64,000 bases of DNA, taken from contig NZ_BDAX01000009.1 of assembly GCF_001612665.1 (NCBI RefSeq), positions 124,001-188,000 on the forward strand, written 5' to 3'. This DNA comes from Nocardia alba NBRC 108234 (lineage in GTDB: Bacteria > Actinomycetota > Actinomycetes > Mycobacteriales > Mycobacteriaceae). Shown here piece by piece: positions 38,125-46,595 of this stretch (the first letter of the stretch is position 1; each line of letters begins with the position of its first letter). Below the pieces are notes generated by a model. The model was not told the origin of the DNA. It ran no database searches and saw nothing but the letters and a program-made list of their open reading frames with translations. The position numbers were made by a program, and so were the translations under genes.

Positions 38125-38965
38125 AGGGGCCGATCCCCGTCAGGGGGTTGCCACCGTGGAGGAACCAGAAGGTGAGGACAGCGGCGGCGATGGCCAGGAC
38201 GACCACCACGAAGGAACCGTACGCGGGGCGGGTGGCCCAGCCCCGGGTGCGGTCGAAGGACCAGCGGCCGGGGCCGGTGAGGATGATCGCCAGGGCCGCA
38301 CCGGCCAGGACCGAGTCGAGTTCGACGCCGGTGGGGGTGCCCGCGTTGTATTGGAAGCCGGGGACCATGCCTTGCTTCCACATCCAGGCGTTCAGGATCG
38401 TGGCCAGGACGGCGCCCGCGGCGAGCGGGGTGGCCAAGCCGATCACCAGCAGGATGCCGCCGCCGAGTTCACCGGCGATCACCAGTGCGGTCGACAGTGA
38501 CGGATAGTCCCAGCCGCCGCTTTCCATCATGGTCTTGGTGCCGTCGAGGCCGGGACCGTGGAACCAACCGGTCAGCTTCTGCAGGCCGTGATAGATGAAG
38601 GTATAGCCGACCACCAGGCGCAGCACGAACAGACCGAGGTCGAGGGTGCCGCGACGGGCCTCGCGGTTGCGGCGCTGCAAGCGGACGGTGTCCGCCGAGG
38701 CCGCGGACGCGGGCGGAATCGTCGCGTACCCGTAGTCATCGCCGCCGCTACGACCGGTCGAGGCCGCGCTCGCACCGGGAACCTCGTCGCCGGGATCGAG
38801 ACCGAGATCCTCGTCGGTGCGTGGGACATCCTTCGGATCCGTCTTACGCATCTGCGTCGTCGGCGAATCGAACGGGCTGGTCACCGGACGACCCGCCGCC
38901 GACGCGCCCTGTCCGGCCGCGGCCGGACCTTCGGCCTTCGGAGTGTCATTCGACTTGTCGGTCAC
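38117..38965 (-). CDS. DoxX-family membrane protein (Rv3005c-like), 282 aa
   Basis: GTG start. The first 105 residues are a hydrophilic, Asp/Pro/Ala-rich cytoplasmic region; then four membrane helices of the DoxX fold, with LFVLRLVVGYTFIYHGLQKL and LVIAGELGGGILLVIGLATP as signatures. In M. tuberculosis the homologue at this position is part of a membrane oxidoreductase complex with superoxide dismutase and a thiosulfate sulfurtransferase; the same role here is inference from synteny. Divergent from the LppZ-like gene. Confidence 0.9.
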   Translation of the reverse strand: MTDKSNDTPKAEGPAAAGQGASAAGRPVTSPFDSPTTQMRKTDPKDVPRTDEDLGLDPGDEVPGASAASTGRSGGDDYGYATIPPASAASADTVRLQRRNREARRGTLDLGLFVLRLVVGYTFIYHGLQKLTGWFHGPGLDGTKTMMESGGWDYPSLSTALVIAGELGGGILLVIGLATPLAAGAVLATILNAWMWKQGMVPGFQYNAGTPTGVELDSVLAGAALAIILTGPGRWSFDRTRGWATRPAYGSFVVVVLAIAAAVLTFWFLHGGNPLTGIGPFN

Positions 38966-39012
38966 CGACCCAGCTTATGACGCGGTGTGCCGGTGCGCCG
39001 TCCTTCACCACA

Positions 39013-39112
39013 ACGGGCGTGTCAGCCCCGCTCGACGGTGAGTCGTCGCGGACCGATGCCCGCCGGGCGTCGCTGACGGCGTCGTTCGCAGCGACGGGCG
39101 TGTCAGGCCCGC
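39013..39112. repeat. 19-bp direct repeat in the DoxX/LppZ divergent promoter region
   Basis: ACGGGCGTGTCAGCCCCGC (39013-39031) recurs as ACGGGCGTGTCAGGCCCGC (39094-39112), one mismatch, 81 bp apart. Both lie between the divergent starts at 38965 and 39137 and could be binding sites for a shared regulator. Confidence 0.45.
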
Positions 39113-39136
39113 ACCGGTGCCGGTAACGTCTGAACC

Positions 39137-40258
39137 ATGAGTTCGGGAATCGCGGGCCGCGTGGCAGTCGGGGTGGCACTGAGCACCGTTTTGCTAGCCG
39201 GGTGCGCCCGTTTCGACGAGTCGGCGTCGAGTCCGTTCACCACCGAACCGCAACTGGGTGGGTCCGGCGCGCAGCCGAAGAAGCCACAGGACGACCCCTC
39301 GCAGCCGCCGCGGCCGACCGGACCGTGTATCGATCCCGATCCCAATGTCATCGCCACCTGCATGGAATCGGGGGCGGGGCTGATCGCGGTGGGCGAGGGC
39401 GCCTTCGTCGCCGAGCGCAAGACCGGGCGGATCCTGCAGGTGAAACCGGTCGACGCGAGCACGCCACAGGAGACGCCGGTGGAGATCGCCAGCGTGCCCG
39501 TCGACGGGTCGAGCGACGGCGGCATCTCCGATATCGTGCTCTCCCCCACCTTCGGTGAGGACGGGCTGATGTACGCCTACATCACCACCAGCAGTGACAA
39601 CCGCGTCGTGCGACTGTCCAAGGGCGGCGCGGCCAAGCCGATCCTCACCGGAATTCCCAAGGGCGCCAACGGAAATCGCGGCGCACTGGAATGGTCGACG
39701 CCGACGCAGCTGATGATCCTCACCGGTGACGCCGGAAACCCCGGCGCCGCAGCCGATCCCGGCTCGCTCGGCGGCAAGCTGCTTCGCCTCGACTCGCCGT
39801 CCGCCGGCGCGAACAATCCACAGGTGGTGGCGTCGGGGATCGGCTCGGTCGGCGACATCTGCCGCGACGGCAAAAACGGCATGTGGGTCACCGACCGCAC
39901 CGCCGCCGAGGATCGCCTCCAGCATCTGAGCGTCGACGGCGCCCTCAGCGTGTCCTGGACCTGGCCCGACCGGCCCGGCGTCGGCGGCTGCACGGCCACC
40001 GGTGACGGTGTCGGCATCGCACTCGGCGAGGGCAAGGCGCTGGCCGCCGTCGCCGCGGACCCCACCACGTTCGCCGTCACCACCGCCCCCACACTGATCG
40101 CGCAGGACAAGTACGGCAAGCTCCTCGGCGCCACCGCCAGCGCCGACGGCAGCATCTGGGTCACCACCACCAACAAAACCGACGGCACACCAGGCGAATT
40201 CGACGACCGCGTCGTCCGCATCCCACCCCCGCAGGGCGGAGCCGGCGGCCCCGACTAA
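39137..40258 (+). CDS. LppZ-like lipoprotein, PQQ-dependent sugar-dehydrogenase-type beta-propeller, 373 aa
   Basis: Lipoprotein signal peptide with lipobox LLAGC (Cys about residue 23), then a Pro/Gln-rich spacer and a six-bladed propeller domain of the glucose/sorbosone dehydrogenase family (GISDIVLSPTFGEDGLMYAYI, GNRGALEWSTPTQLMILTGD, GSIWVTTTNKTDG). Attached to the outside of the cytoplasmic membrane. The M. tuberculosis gene in this position is lppZ. Whether it binds PQQ or is enzymatically active is not visible. Confidence 0.88.
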   Translation: MSSGIAGRVAVGVALSTVLLAGCARFDESASSPFTTEPQLGGSGAQPKKPQDDPSQPPRPTGPCIDPDPNVIATCMESGAGLIAVGEGAFVAERKTGRILQVKPVDASTPQETPVEIASVPVDGSSDGGISDIVLSPTFGEDGLMYAYITTSSDNRVVRLSKGGAAKPILTGIPKGANGNRGALEWSTPTQLMILTGDAGNPGAAADPGSLGGKLLRLDSPSAGANNPQVVASGIGSVGDICRDGKNGMWVTDRTAAEDRLQHLSVDGALSVSWTWPDRPGVGGCTATGDGVGIALGEGKALAAVAADPTTFAVTTAPTLIAQDKYGKLLGATASADGSIWVTTTNKTDGTPGEFDDRVVRIPPPQGGAGGPD

Positions 40259-40311
40259 AGGCACAGATCTCGCACGCACATGGGTAACTCACCGGGTACG
40301 GGCGAACCGAT

Positions 40312-40350
40312 CCACTTCCCTTCCGCCGGTCGCCGACGGAAGGGAAGTGG
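40312..40350. terminator. perfect 14-bp bidirectional terminator hairpin
   Basis: CCACTTCCCTTCCG (40312-40325) pairs with CGGAAGGGAAGTGG (40337-40350) around an 11-nt loop, between the convergent LppZ-like gene and gatB. Confidence 0.8.
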
Positions 40351-40364
40351 CGCCCAGGTCCGGC

Positions 40365-41888
40365 CTAAAGACTCGGGGAGGCGGGCGAGCACGCCGCGAT
40401 GACCAGGTCGCGGACGCGGGCGGCGTCGGCTTGGCCGCGGGTGGCCTTCATGACGTCGCCGACGATCTTGCCCGCGGCCTGTACCTTGCCGGAGCGGATC
40501 TTCTCGGCGATGTCGGGGTTGGCGGCGAGGGCCTTCTCGACCTCGGCCTGCAGGGCCGAGTCGTCGCTGACCATGCCGAGGCCCTTGGCCTCGACGATGG
40601 CGGCGGGCTCGCCCTCACCGGCGAGAACGAAGTCGACGACCTGCTTGGCGACCTTGTTGTTGACGGTCTTGCTCTCCACCAGCGCGATCACCGCGGCGAC
40701 CTGGGCCGCGGTGATGGGCAGGTCGGCGAGGGCGATGTCGCGTTCCTTGGCCTTCTCGGTCAGGTAGGCGACCCACCAGGAGCGCGCCTCGTTGGCGGGG
40801 GCGCCCGCGTCGACGGTGGCGATGATGAGGTCGAGGGCGCCGGCGTTGACGAGGTCGCGCATGACCTCGTCGGACAGGCCCCACTCGGCCTGGATGCGGG
40901 CGCGCACCAGCCACGGGTACTCGGGGATGGTGGAGCGCAGTTCCTCTACCCACTCGGCGGCCGGGGCGACGGGCTCGAGGTCGGGCTCGGGGAAGTAGCG
41001 GTAGTCCTCGGCGGTTTCCTTGCGGCGACCGGCGGCGGTGGACCCGTCGGCTTCCTGGAAGTGGCGGGTCTCCTGGATGATCTCGCCACCGGCGGTGAGC
41101 ACGGCGGCCTGGCGACGCATCTCGTAGCGCACCGCCACCTCGACACTCTTGAGCGAGTTCACGTTCTTGGTCTCGGTGCGGGTGCCGAATTCCTTGGCGC
41201 CGATGGGCATCAGGGACACATTGGCGTCGCAGCGCAGCGAGCCCTGCTCCATCTTCACATCGGAGACGTCGAGCGAACGCAGCACCTCGCGCAGCGCGGT
41301 GACATACGCGCGAGCGACCTCGGGCGCGCGCTCACCGGCGCCGGTGATGGTCTTGGTGACGATCTCGATCAGCGGCACGCCCGCGCGGTTGAAGTCGAGC
41401 AGCGAGTGACTGGCGCCGTGGATGCGTCCGGTCGCGCCGCCGACGTGCAGGGACTTGCCGGTGTCTTCCTCCATGTGCGCGCGCTCGATCTCGACACGGA
41501 AGACGGACCCGTCGTCGAGGGTCACGTCGAGGTAGCCCTCGGTGGCGATCGGCTCGTCGTACTGGCTGATCTGGTAGTTCTTCGGCTGATCGGGATAGAA
41601 GTAGTTCTTGCGCGCGAACCGGCCCCACGGGGTGATCGAACAGTTCAGCGCGAGACCGATCCGGATGGCCGATTCGATGGCCTTCTCGTTCACCACGGGC
41701 AGCGAGCCGGGCAGGCCGAGGCACACCGGGCACACCTGGGTATTGGGTTCGGCACCGAACTCGGTGGGGCAACCGCAGAACATCTTGGTCGCCGTGGACA
41801 ACTCGACGTGGACCTCCATGCCGAGCACCGGCTCGTACCGGGAGATGACATCGGCGTAATCCATCAACTCGACCGTGGGTGCACTCAT
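40365..41888 (-). CDS. gatB: Asp/Glu-tRNA(Asn/Gln) amidotransferase subunit B, 507 aa
   Basis: Activates mischarged Glu-tRNA(Gln) or Asp-tRNA(Asn) by phosphorylation for amidation by GatA. N-terminal signature [20 protein letters not shown] with the zinc-binding CGCPTE...CPVCLG; later [14 protein letters not shown] and [18 protein letters not shown]. The C-terminal 150 residues are the YqeY-like tRNA-binding tail. ATG 41888. In this genome gatB is 20 kb from gatCA. Confidence 0.97.
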   Translation of the reverse strand: MSAPTVELMDYADVISRYEPVLGMEVHVELSTATKMFCGCPTEFGAEPNTQVCPVCLGLPGSLPVVNEKAIESAIRIGLALNCSITPWGRFARKNYFYPDQPKNYQISQYDEPIATEGYLDVTLDDGSVFRVEIERAHMEEDTGKSLHVGGATGRIHGASHSLLDFNRAGVPLIEIVTKTITGAGERAPEVARAYVTALREVLRSLDVSDVKMEQGSLRCDANVSLMPIGAKEFGTRTETKNVNSLKSVEVAVRYEMRRQAAVLTAGGEIIQETRHFQEADGSTAAGRRKETAEDYRYFPEPDLEPVAPAAEWVEELRSTIPEYPWLVRARIQAEWGLSDEVMRDLVNAGALDLIIATVDAGAPANEARSWWVAYLTEKAKERDIALADLPITAAQVAAVIALVESKTVNNKVAKQVVDFVLAGEGEPAAIVEAKGLGMVSDDSALQAEVEKALAANPDIAEKIRSGKVQAAGKIVGDVMKATRGQADAARVRDLVIAACSPASPSL

Positions 41889-41933
41889 GACGCTCAGTCT
41901 AGGTAAGCCCGCTGACGCACTCGGCCGGTGGTC

Positions 41934-43310
41934 CTAGCGGGGCGGGACGCGCTGGGTGAGCCACTCGGTGACATAGGTGAGCACGGCCGGGTCGATGGTC
42001 GTCTCGATGGTCGCGTATTCGCTCGGCTTGCCGGTCGCGGTGGGCTGCATCAGGTGGTTGAGGCCGGGAAAGGTGTGCACGGTCGCGTCGGTGGCGGCGA
42101 GGTTCTCGCGCATCGGAGGTTCGTTCTGGCCGGCGACGACCTGCTGGTCCTTGTCGCCGAAGAACGCCAGCACCGGCACCCGCAGCGCCCGCAGCGTCGG
42201 TTGTGGGTCGTGGGTGATGAACGAGGTCATGTACGGGGTGTTGAATCCGTCGATCACCTCCTGGGGCGCGCGTTCGGCCACCGGTAGGGAGTCGTTGTGT
42301 CGCTGGGTGAAGGCCCGCGCGCCCTCGATATCGCCCGCGCGCAGCAGCCTCGACCATTCGGCGACGTAGGCGACCTGCTGGTCGATCTGGTTCTGTGGTG
42401 AGCCTGTCGAGGCCATGATCACCTTGTTCTGTTCGATCAGCACATCGGCGCCGGGCACCGAGGGGCCTGCCATCAGGATCGCGAAGGCGATATCGGTGCC
42501 GGGCAGCGCGGCGACCATCGGCGCGAGGTAGCCGCCTTCGCTGTGCCCGAACAGCCCCACCCGAGCGGGATCGATCTCGGGGCGGGTGCGCAGGAACGCG
42601 ACGCCGGCGGCCGCGTCGGCGGCGAGGTCGGGGTAGGTGGCCTCGTCGAGAGTGCCGCCGGTTCCGCCGACGCCACGGTCGTCGGCGCGCAGCACGGCAT
42701 AGCCCGCGCGAGTGAAGGTGTCGGCGAGCAGCCGGAACGGGCGGTGGCCCATCAGCTCTTCGTCGCGGTCCTGCGGTGCACTGCCCGTGATCAGCAGCAT
42801 GGCCGGGAACGGGCCCCTGCCTTCGGGCTCGGTGAGCGTGCCCGCGATGGTGATGTCGCCGTTGCGATAGGTGACGTCCTCGGCGCGGTACGGGTACGGC
42901 GGTTTCGGGTCCTGCGGTCGGGGCAGGCTCTCGATCTTGCCGCGCCGCAACGTGATCGGAGCCCTCTCCCCGGATTGCACCCAGTGGCCGGTGAGCCGGT
43001 CGCCCTCGAGCCTGCCGTGGAAACCCGCATCACCGGGCGCGCCGGGGACGGTGAACTCCACCCGGTCCGGTTCGGTGCGAACATCTTTCAGCGGCGCCGC
43101 GTTCACACCCTGCACCGGGATATCGATGGTGGCCGACCCGTCCTCGGCGAAACTCACCCCGATCGCGATCGGCTGCCCCGGCACCTCGATGTCACCGTGC
43201 CAGCTGCCGAGCGCCGAGGGGGCCGCCACGTTGTCCGAGGATTCCGAACAACCCGCCACCAGCGCGGCGACGACGAACAGAACCGAAACGATCACTCGAC
43301 CGGTGCGCAT
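41934..43310 (-). CDS. alpha/beta-hydrolase lipoprotein (esterase/peptidase type), 458 aa
   Basis: Signal peptide with lipobox LVAGC (Cys about 21). Residues about 30-125 form a beta-rich domain with ADGSATIDIPVQG-like sequence, followed by an alpha/beta-hydrolase fold: nucleophile elbow FGHSEGGYLAP (Ser about residue 260), acid in FFGDKDQQV and histidine in FPGLNHLMQ. Extracellular, membrane-tethered. The substrate is unknown. It lies between pfkA and gatB, on the same strand. Confidence 0.88.
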   Translation of the reverse strand: MRTGRVIVSVLFVVAALVAGCSESSDNVAAPSALGSWHGDIEVPGQPIAIGVSFAEDGSATIDIPVQGVNAAPLKDVRTEPDRVEFTVPGAPGDAGFHGRLEGDRLTGHWVQSGERAPITLRRGKIESLPRPQDPKPPYPYRAEDVTYRNGDITIAGTLTEPEGRGPFPAMLLITGSAPQDRDEELMGHRPFRLLADTFTRAGYAVLRADDRGVGGTGGTLDEATYPDLAADAAAGVAFLRTRPEIDPARVGLFGHSEGGYLAPMVAALPGTDIAFAILMAGPSVPGADVLIEQNKVIMASTGSPQNQIDQQVAYVAEWSRLLRAGDIEGARAFTQRHNDSLPVAERAPQEVIDGFNTPYMTSFITHDPQPTLRALRVPVLAFFGDKDQQVVAGQNEPPMRENLAATDATVHTFPGLNHLMQPTATGKPSEYATIETTIDPAVLTYVTEWLTQRVPPR

Positions 43311-43345
43311 GCGCCCACGGTACCGACGCCCGCCGACAATGCTCG

Positions 43346-43368
43346 AGAACCCGAGCTCTCGGGGCTCA
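43346..43368 (-). terminator. short hairpin at the end of pfkA
   Basis: CCCGAG-CT-CTCGGG (43350-43363), extended by GAG/CTC outside small internal mismatches, directly at the pfkA stop codon and before the start of the next gene on the strand. Confidence 0.4.
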
Positions 43369-44400
43369 GCCGAAGAACGCCGATGCCTCGCTGAGTCGTT
43401 CCGGCGGAACGCGTTTGAGCTGCTTGGTGGCCTCCGACAGCGGAACCAGCCCGATCGTGGTGCCGTGCAGCGCCACCATCTGACCGAAATGTCCCGCGTG
43501 CACCGCCTCGGCCGCGTGCACCCCGAACCGCGTCGCCAGAATCCGGTCGTAGGGCGTGGGACTGCCGCCGCGCTGGATATGGCCGAGCACCGTGGTGCGA
43601 ACTTCCTTGCCGATGCGGCGTTCGATCTCCGACCCCAACTGCTGGGCGACGCCGGTGAACCGCTCGTGGCCGAACTCGTCGATCCCGCCCTCGCGCAGGG
43701 CGAATCCGGAATCGGGCGCGGGATGCGCGCCCTCGGCGACCACGCAGATGAAACTCTTCTCGCCCCGCTGGAAGCGGCTCTTGATCATCGCGCACACCTG
43801 CGCCACCTCGAAGGGTTCCTCGGGCACCAGGGTCAGATGCGCGCCTGCGGCGATCCCGGAGTTCAGCGCGATCCAGCCCGCGTGGCGGCCCATCACCTCG
43901 ACCAGCATCACCCGCTGATGGGATTCGGCGGTGGTGTGCAGGCGGTCGATGGCCTCGGTGGCGATCGACAGCGCGGTGTCGTGACCGAACGTGACGTCGG
44001 TGCAGTCGATGTCGTTGTCGATGGTCTTGGGCACACCGACCACCGGCACGCCCTCGTCGGCGAGCCAGCTCGCGGCGGTGAGGGTGCCTTCGCCGCCGAT
44101 GGGGATCAACGCCTCGATGCCGTTGTCGTCGAGGGTCTGCTGGATCCTGGGCAGACCGGCGCGCAGCACGTCGGGGTTGGTGCGCGCGGTGCCGAGCATC
44201 GTGCCGCCCTTGGTGAGCAGGCGGTCGGTGCGATCATCGTTGTGAATGGGAATCTTTCGATTCTCGAGTAGGCCGCGCCAGCCGTCCTCGAAACCGACGA
44301 TGGCATCGCCGTATCGTCCGTTCGCGGTGCGGACCACAGCCCGGATCACCGCGTTCAGACCTGGACAATCTCCGCCTCCGGTCAAGACTCCGATGCGCAT
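43366..44400 (-). CDS. pfkA: 6-phosphofructokinase, 344 aa
   Basis: Phosphorylates fructose 6-phosphate in glycolysis. MRIGVLTGGGDCPGLNAVIR begins the protein; IGGEGTLTAASWLADEG and PKTIDNDIDCTDVTFG are the nucleotide and substrate loops, MGRHAGW and HIQRGG follow. The loop residue equivalent to E. coli Gly104 is Gly (ATP type), while the residue equivalent to Gly124 is Lys (pyrophosphate type), the mixed signature known for some actinobacterial ATP-using enzymes. I chose ATG 44400; an ATG three codons earlier is possible. Confidence 0.94.
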   Translation of the reverse strand: MRIGVLTGGGDCPGLNAVIRAVVRTANGRYGDAIVGFEDGWRGLLENRKIPIHNDDRTDRLLTKGGTMLGTARTNPDVLRAGLPRIQQTLDDNGIEALIPIGGEGTLTAASWLADEGVPVVGVPKTIDNDIDCTDVTFGHDTALSIATEAIDRLHTTAESHQRVMLVEVMGRHAGWIALNSGIAAGAHLTLVPEEPFEVAQVCAMIKSRFQRGEKSFICVVAEGAHPAPDSGFALREGGIDEFGHERFTGVAQQLGSEIERRIGKEVRTTVLGHIQRGGSPTPYDRILATRFGVHAAEAVHAGHFGQMVALHGTTIGLVPLSEATKQLKRVPPERLSEASAFFG

Positions 44401-44428
44401 GGCGTCCATCTTGCCGCACCGGACCCGA

Positions 44429-45328
44429 TCAGGGGCAGTGACCTCCGGCCAGCTCGCTCAGGTGTCCCGAGATGAGCGTCGCCATTTTGTCGAGCATGGC
44501 CATCCCGTCGTTGAAGGTGCCCGAATCCGGCTGTGCGGCGAACGCGATCGCGATCCGGCCGGTGGGCGAGTCGATCAGACCGAACTGGCGGACCAGGTAC
44601 TTGCCCGCCGGGTCGGGCCCCCACCCGCCTTTGAACTCGGCACTGCCGAACGCGCCGAGACCCCAGTGCTGGCTCGCGATGATCTGCTGCATCAGCCCGA
44701 CCACGCGCTCGCTCTGCGGGATGCACGGCAGCTGTGAGGCGAAGCGCACCTGGTCGGCAAGTGTCCATTCGGCCTGTCCGTAGATCGAGGCGTCGGCGCG
44801 GGTGCGGGTCTTCGGCACGGCGGTGCGGACGTCGCCGCCCTCGCGCAGCACATTCTCGACCGCTTGAGCCGCGTCGGCACCGCCGCCGAGCGAGGCCCAC
44901 AGGGTGTCGGCGGCACCGTTGTCCGAGGCGGTGATCGCGGTGGCGGCGTACGACGCGTAGGTGGCGTTGTTGCGCAGGGCCGCGATGGCGAGCGGCACCT
45001 TGATCGTCGACCACGCCGGACCGGAGGACCAGTTGCCGAAGGTGACCATCTTCTTGCCACCCACCGGCATGATCGCCAACCCCGCGCTACCACGGGAACT
45101 CTGCTGGAAGCTGGTGAAATCGGCGGCCAGGCTGCCCGGCACCGCGATGGAGAAAGTCCCGTTGTCGGCGCCGGGATCGACGACGGCGGCCGGCGTGGTA
45201 GTGGCACTGGACCGAGCGGTCTTCGGCACGGTGCCGCAACCCGCGGTGGCGAGCACGGCCACGCCCAGCAACGCCGACAGCGCCACCCGGACACGATGAC
45301 GTCGTTCATTGTTCATTGTGCGAAGCAT
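44429..45328 (-). CDS. serine beta-lactamase-fold lipoprotein, 299 aa
   Basis: Signal peptide with a probable lipid-attached Cys31 (ATAGC). The class A beta-lactamase/transpeptidase-like triad is visible: S-T-I-K (Ser107-Lys110, in WSTIKVPLAIAAL), S-D-N (135-137, in ITASDNGAA) and K-G-G-W-G (233-237) in place of KTG. The omega-loop E-x-x-L-N of true beta-lactamases is not obvious, so a peptidoglycan-related hydrolase or inactive relative is as likely. It is clearly paralogous to the gene at 58234-59133. Start MLRTMNN at 45328 is the best guess; ATG 45316 is possible. Confidence 0.82.
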   Translation of the reverse strand: MLRTMNNERRHRVRVALSALLGVAVLATAGCGTVPKTARSSATTTPAAVVDPGADNGTFSIAVPGSLAADFTSFQQSSRGSAGLAIMPVGGKKMVTFGNWSSGPAWSTIKVPLAIAALRNNATYASYAATAITASDNGAADTLWASLGGGADAAQAVENVLREGGDVRTAVPKTRTRADASIYGQAEWTLADQVRFASQLPCIPQSERVVGLMQQIIASQHWGLGAFGSAEFKGGWGPDPAGKYLVRQFGLIDSPTGRIAIAFAAQPDSGTFNDGMAMLDKMATLISGHLSELAGGHCP

Positions 45329-45424
45329 GTTCTTTTGAAAACTCCCCCGGGGCGTTCGGTGCTGGCGACCCGTACCGTTACCGTACTGCGACATATGCCG
45401 ATCGCCCACTCCGAGCACGAACCC

Positions 45425-46234
45425 TCAGGTCAGACGATGTTCGCCCGAATAGATATTCATCGTCTCGGCACGCAGGAAGCCGACCAGGGTGAGGCCGGAC
45501 TCGACAGCCACGTCGACGGCCAGCGCACTCGGCGCCGACACCGCCGCCAGGATCGGGATCCCGGCCATCACCGCCTTCTGCGCCAGTTCGAACGACGCGC
45601 GACTGCTCACGACCAGCACCAGATCGTGCGCGGGCACCCGATTCTCGCGCACTGCCCAGCCGATCACCTTGTCGACGGCGTTGTGCCTGCCGATGTCCTC
45701 ACGCAGGGCGAGCAGCGTGCCATCGGTGGTGAACAGGGCCGCCGCGTGCAGGCCACCGGTGGCCTCGAACAACTTCTGGCCTGCGCGGAGCTGTCTCGAC
45801 AGGTCGGTCAGGACGTCGGTGCCGATCGACCCCGACGCGTGCGGGATCGGGAAGCGGGTGTGGGTGCGCACTTCATCCAGCGCGGTCTTACCGCAGAGGC
45901 CGCAGGCGCCGCTGGTGAGGAAATTGCGGGTGTGGATCGGCACCGGTTCACGCAGGCTCAGATCGAGAACGTTGTAGGTGTTGTGGCCGTCGCTGTCGGT
46001 GCCCGCGCAGTAGCGCGCGGTGACGATGTCGTCGGCCGAACCGATGATGTCCTCGCCGAACAGGAACCCGTGCACGAGGTCGATATCGTTGCCGGGAGTG
46101 CGCATGGTGACGGTGAGCGATCGGCCGTCGACCCGGATCTCGAGCGGCTCCTCGACGGCGAGCGTGTCGGGTCGCTGGATCCGCCCGGCCGGGGACAGCC
46201 GGGTCGTCTTGCGCCGTGCGGTAACTCTGCTCAT
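45425..46234 (-). CDS. fdhD: formate dehydrogenase accessory sulfurtransferase, 269 aa
   Basis: Transfers sulfur from a cysteine desulfurase to the molybdenum cofactor of formate dehydrogenase. The active-site pair is in LTSGACGLCGKTAL (C-x-x-C), and LREDIGRHNAVDKVIGW and VVSSRASFELAQKA are family signatures. ATG 46234; a long open frame upstream has no motif. No formate dehydrogenase gene is in the window. Starts on its own, 97 bp before the lipoprotein gene downstream. Confidence 0.95.
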   Translation of the reverse strand: MSRVTARRKTTRLSPAGRIQRPDTLAVEEPLEIRVDGRSLTVTMRTPGNDIDLVHGFLFGEDIIGSADDIVTARYCAGTDSDGHNTYNVLDLSLREPVPIHTRNFLTSGACGLCGKTALDEVRTHTRFPIPHASGSIGTDVLTDLSRQLRAGQKLFEATGGLHAAALFTTDGTLLALREDIGRHNAVDKVIGWAVRENRVPAHDLVLVVSSRASFELAQKAVMAGIPILAAVSAPSALAVDVAVESGLTLVGFLRAETMNIYSGEHRLT

Positions 46235-46358
46235 CCCATCACTCTGCTCACTGCGCGGGTTCCGATCGAACGCGGGTCGGGCGATCCGGTGATCGACGCT
46301 CGATCGGCGGCGAGCACCGAACCGCCGGGGAACCCCTGCGACGGCGTGGGAGGTGCGG

Positions 46359-46529
46359 TCAGCCGTCCTGGTCGTCGGCCGCCTTGTTGCGTGCCTTCGC
46401 GATCTCGAGCGCCCGCTCGGCGGTGGCCTGGTCCGGGTAGGGGCCCATGCGGTCGCCGTACCAGCACGCCTTGCCCTGTTCGGCCCGGTGGTGCTTGATG
46501 CAGTAGTACCACTCGTTGTCGTCAGCCAT
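46359..46529 (-). CDS. small conserved SPOR-like protein, 56 aa
   Basis: MADDNEWYYCIKHHRAEQ then GKACWYGDRMGPYPDQATAE: a very short, Trp/Tyr/Cys-rich protein common in actinobacteria and often annotated SPOR domain-containing. The two Cys and the HH pair could bind a metal, but this is speculation. ATG 46529 rather than 46544 because of the family start MADDNEW. 67 bp after the stop of the kinase gene upstream; probably the last gene of that unit. Confidence 0.75.
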   Translation of the reverse strand: MADDNEWYYCIKHHRAEQGKACWYGDRMGPYPDQATAERALEIAKARNKAADDQDG

Positions 46530-46595
46530 GCCGACAGTATGCAACGTCGGCCGTACCGGCGTCTCGTAGGCGGGCGAGCTCGCGGTCGTTGTCGG

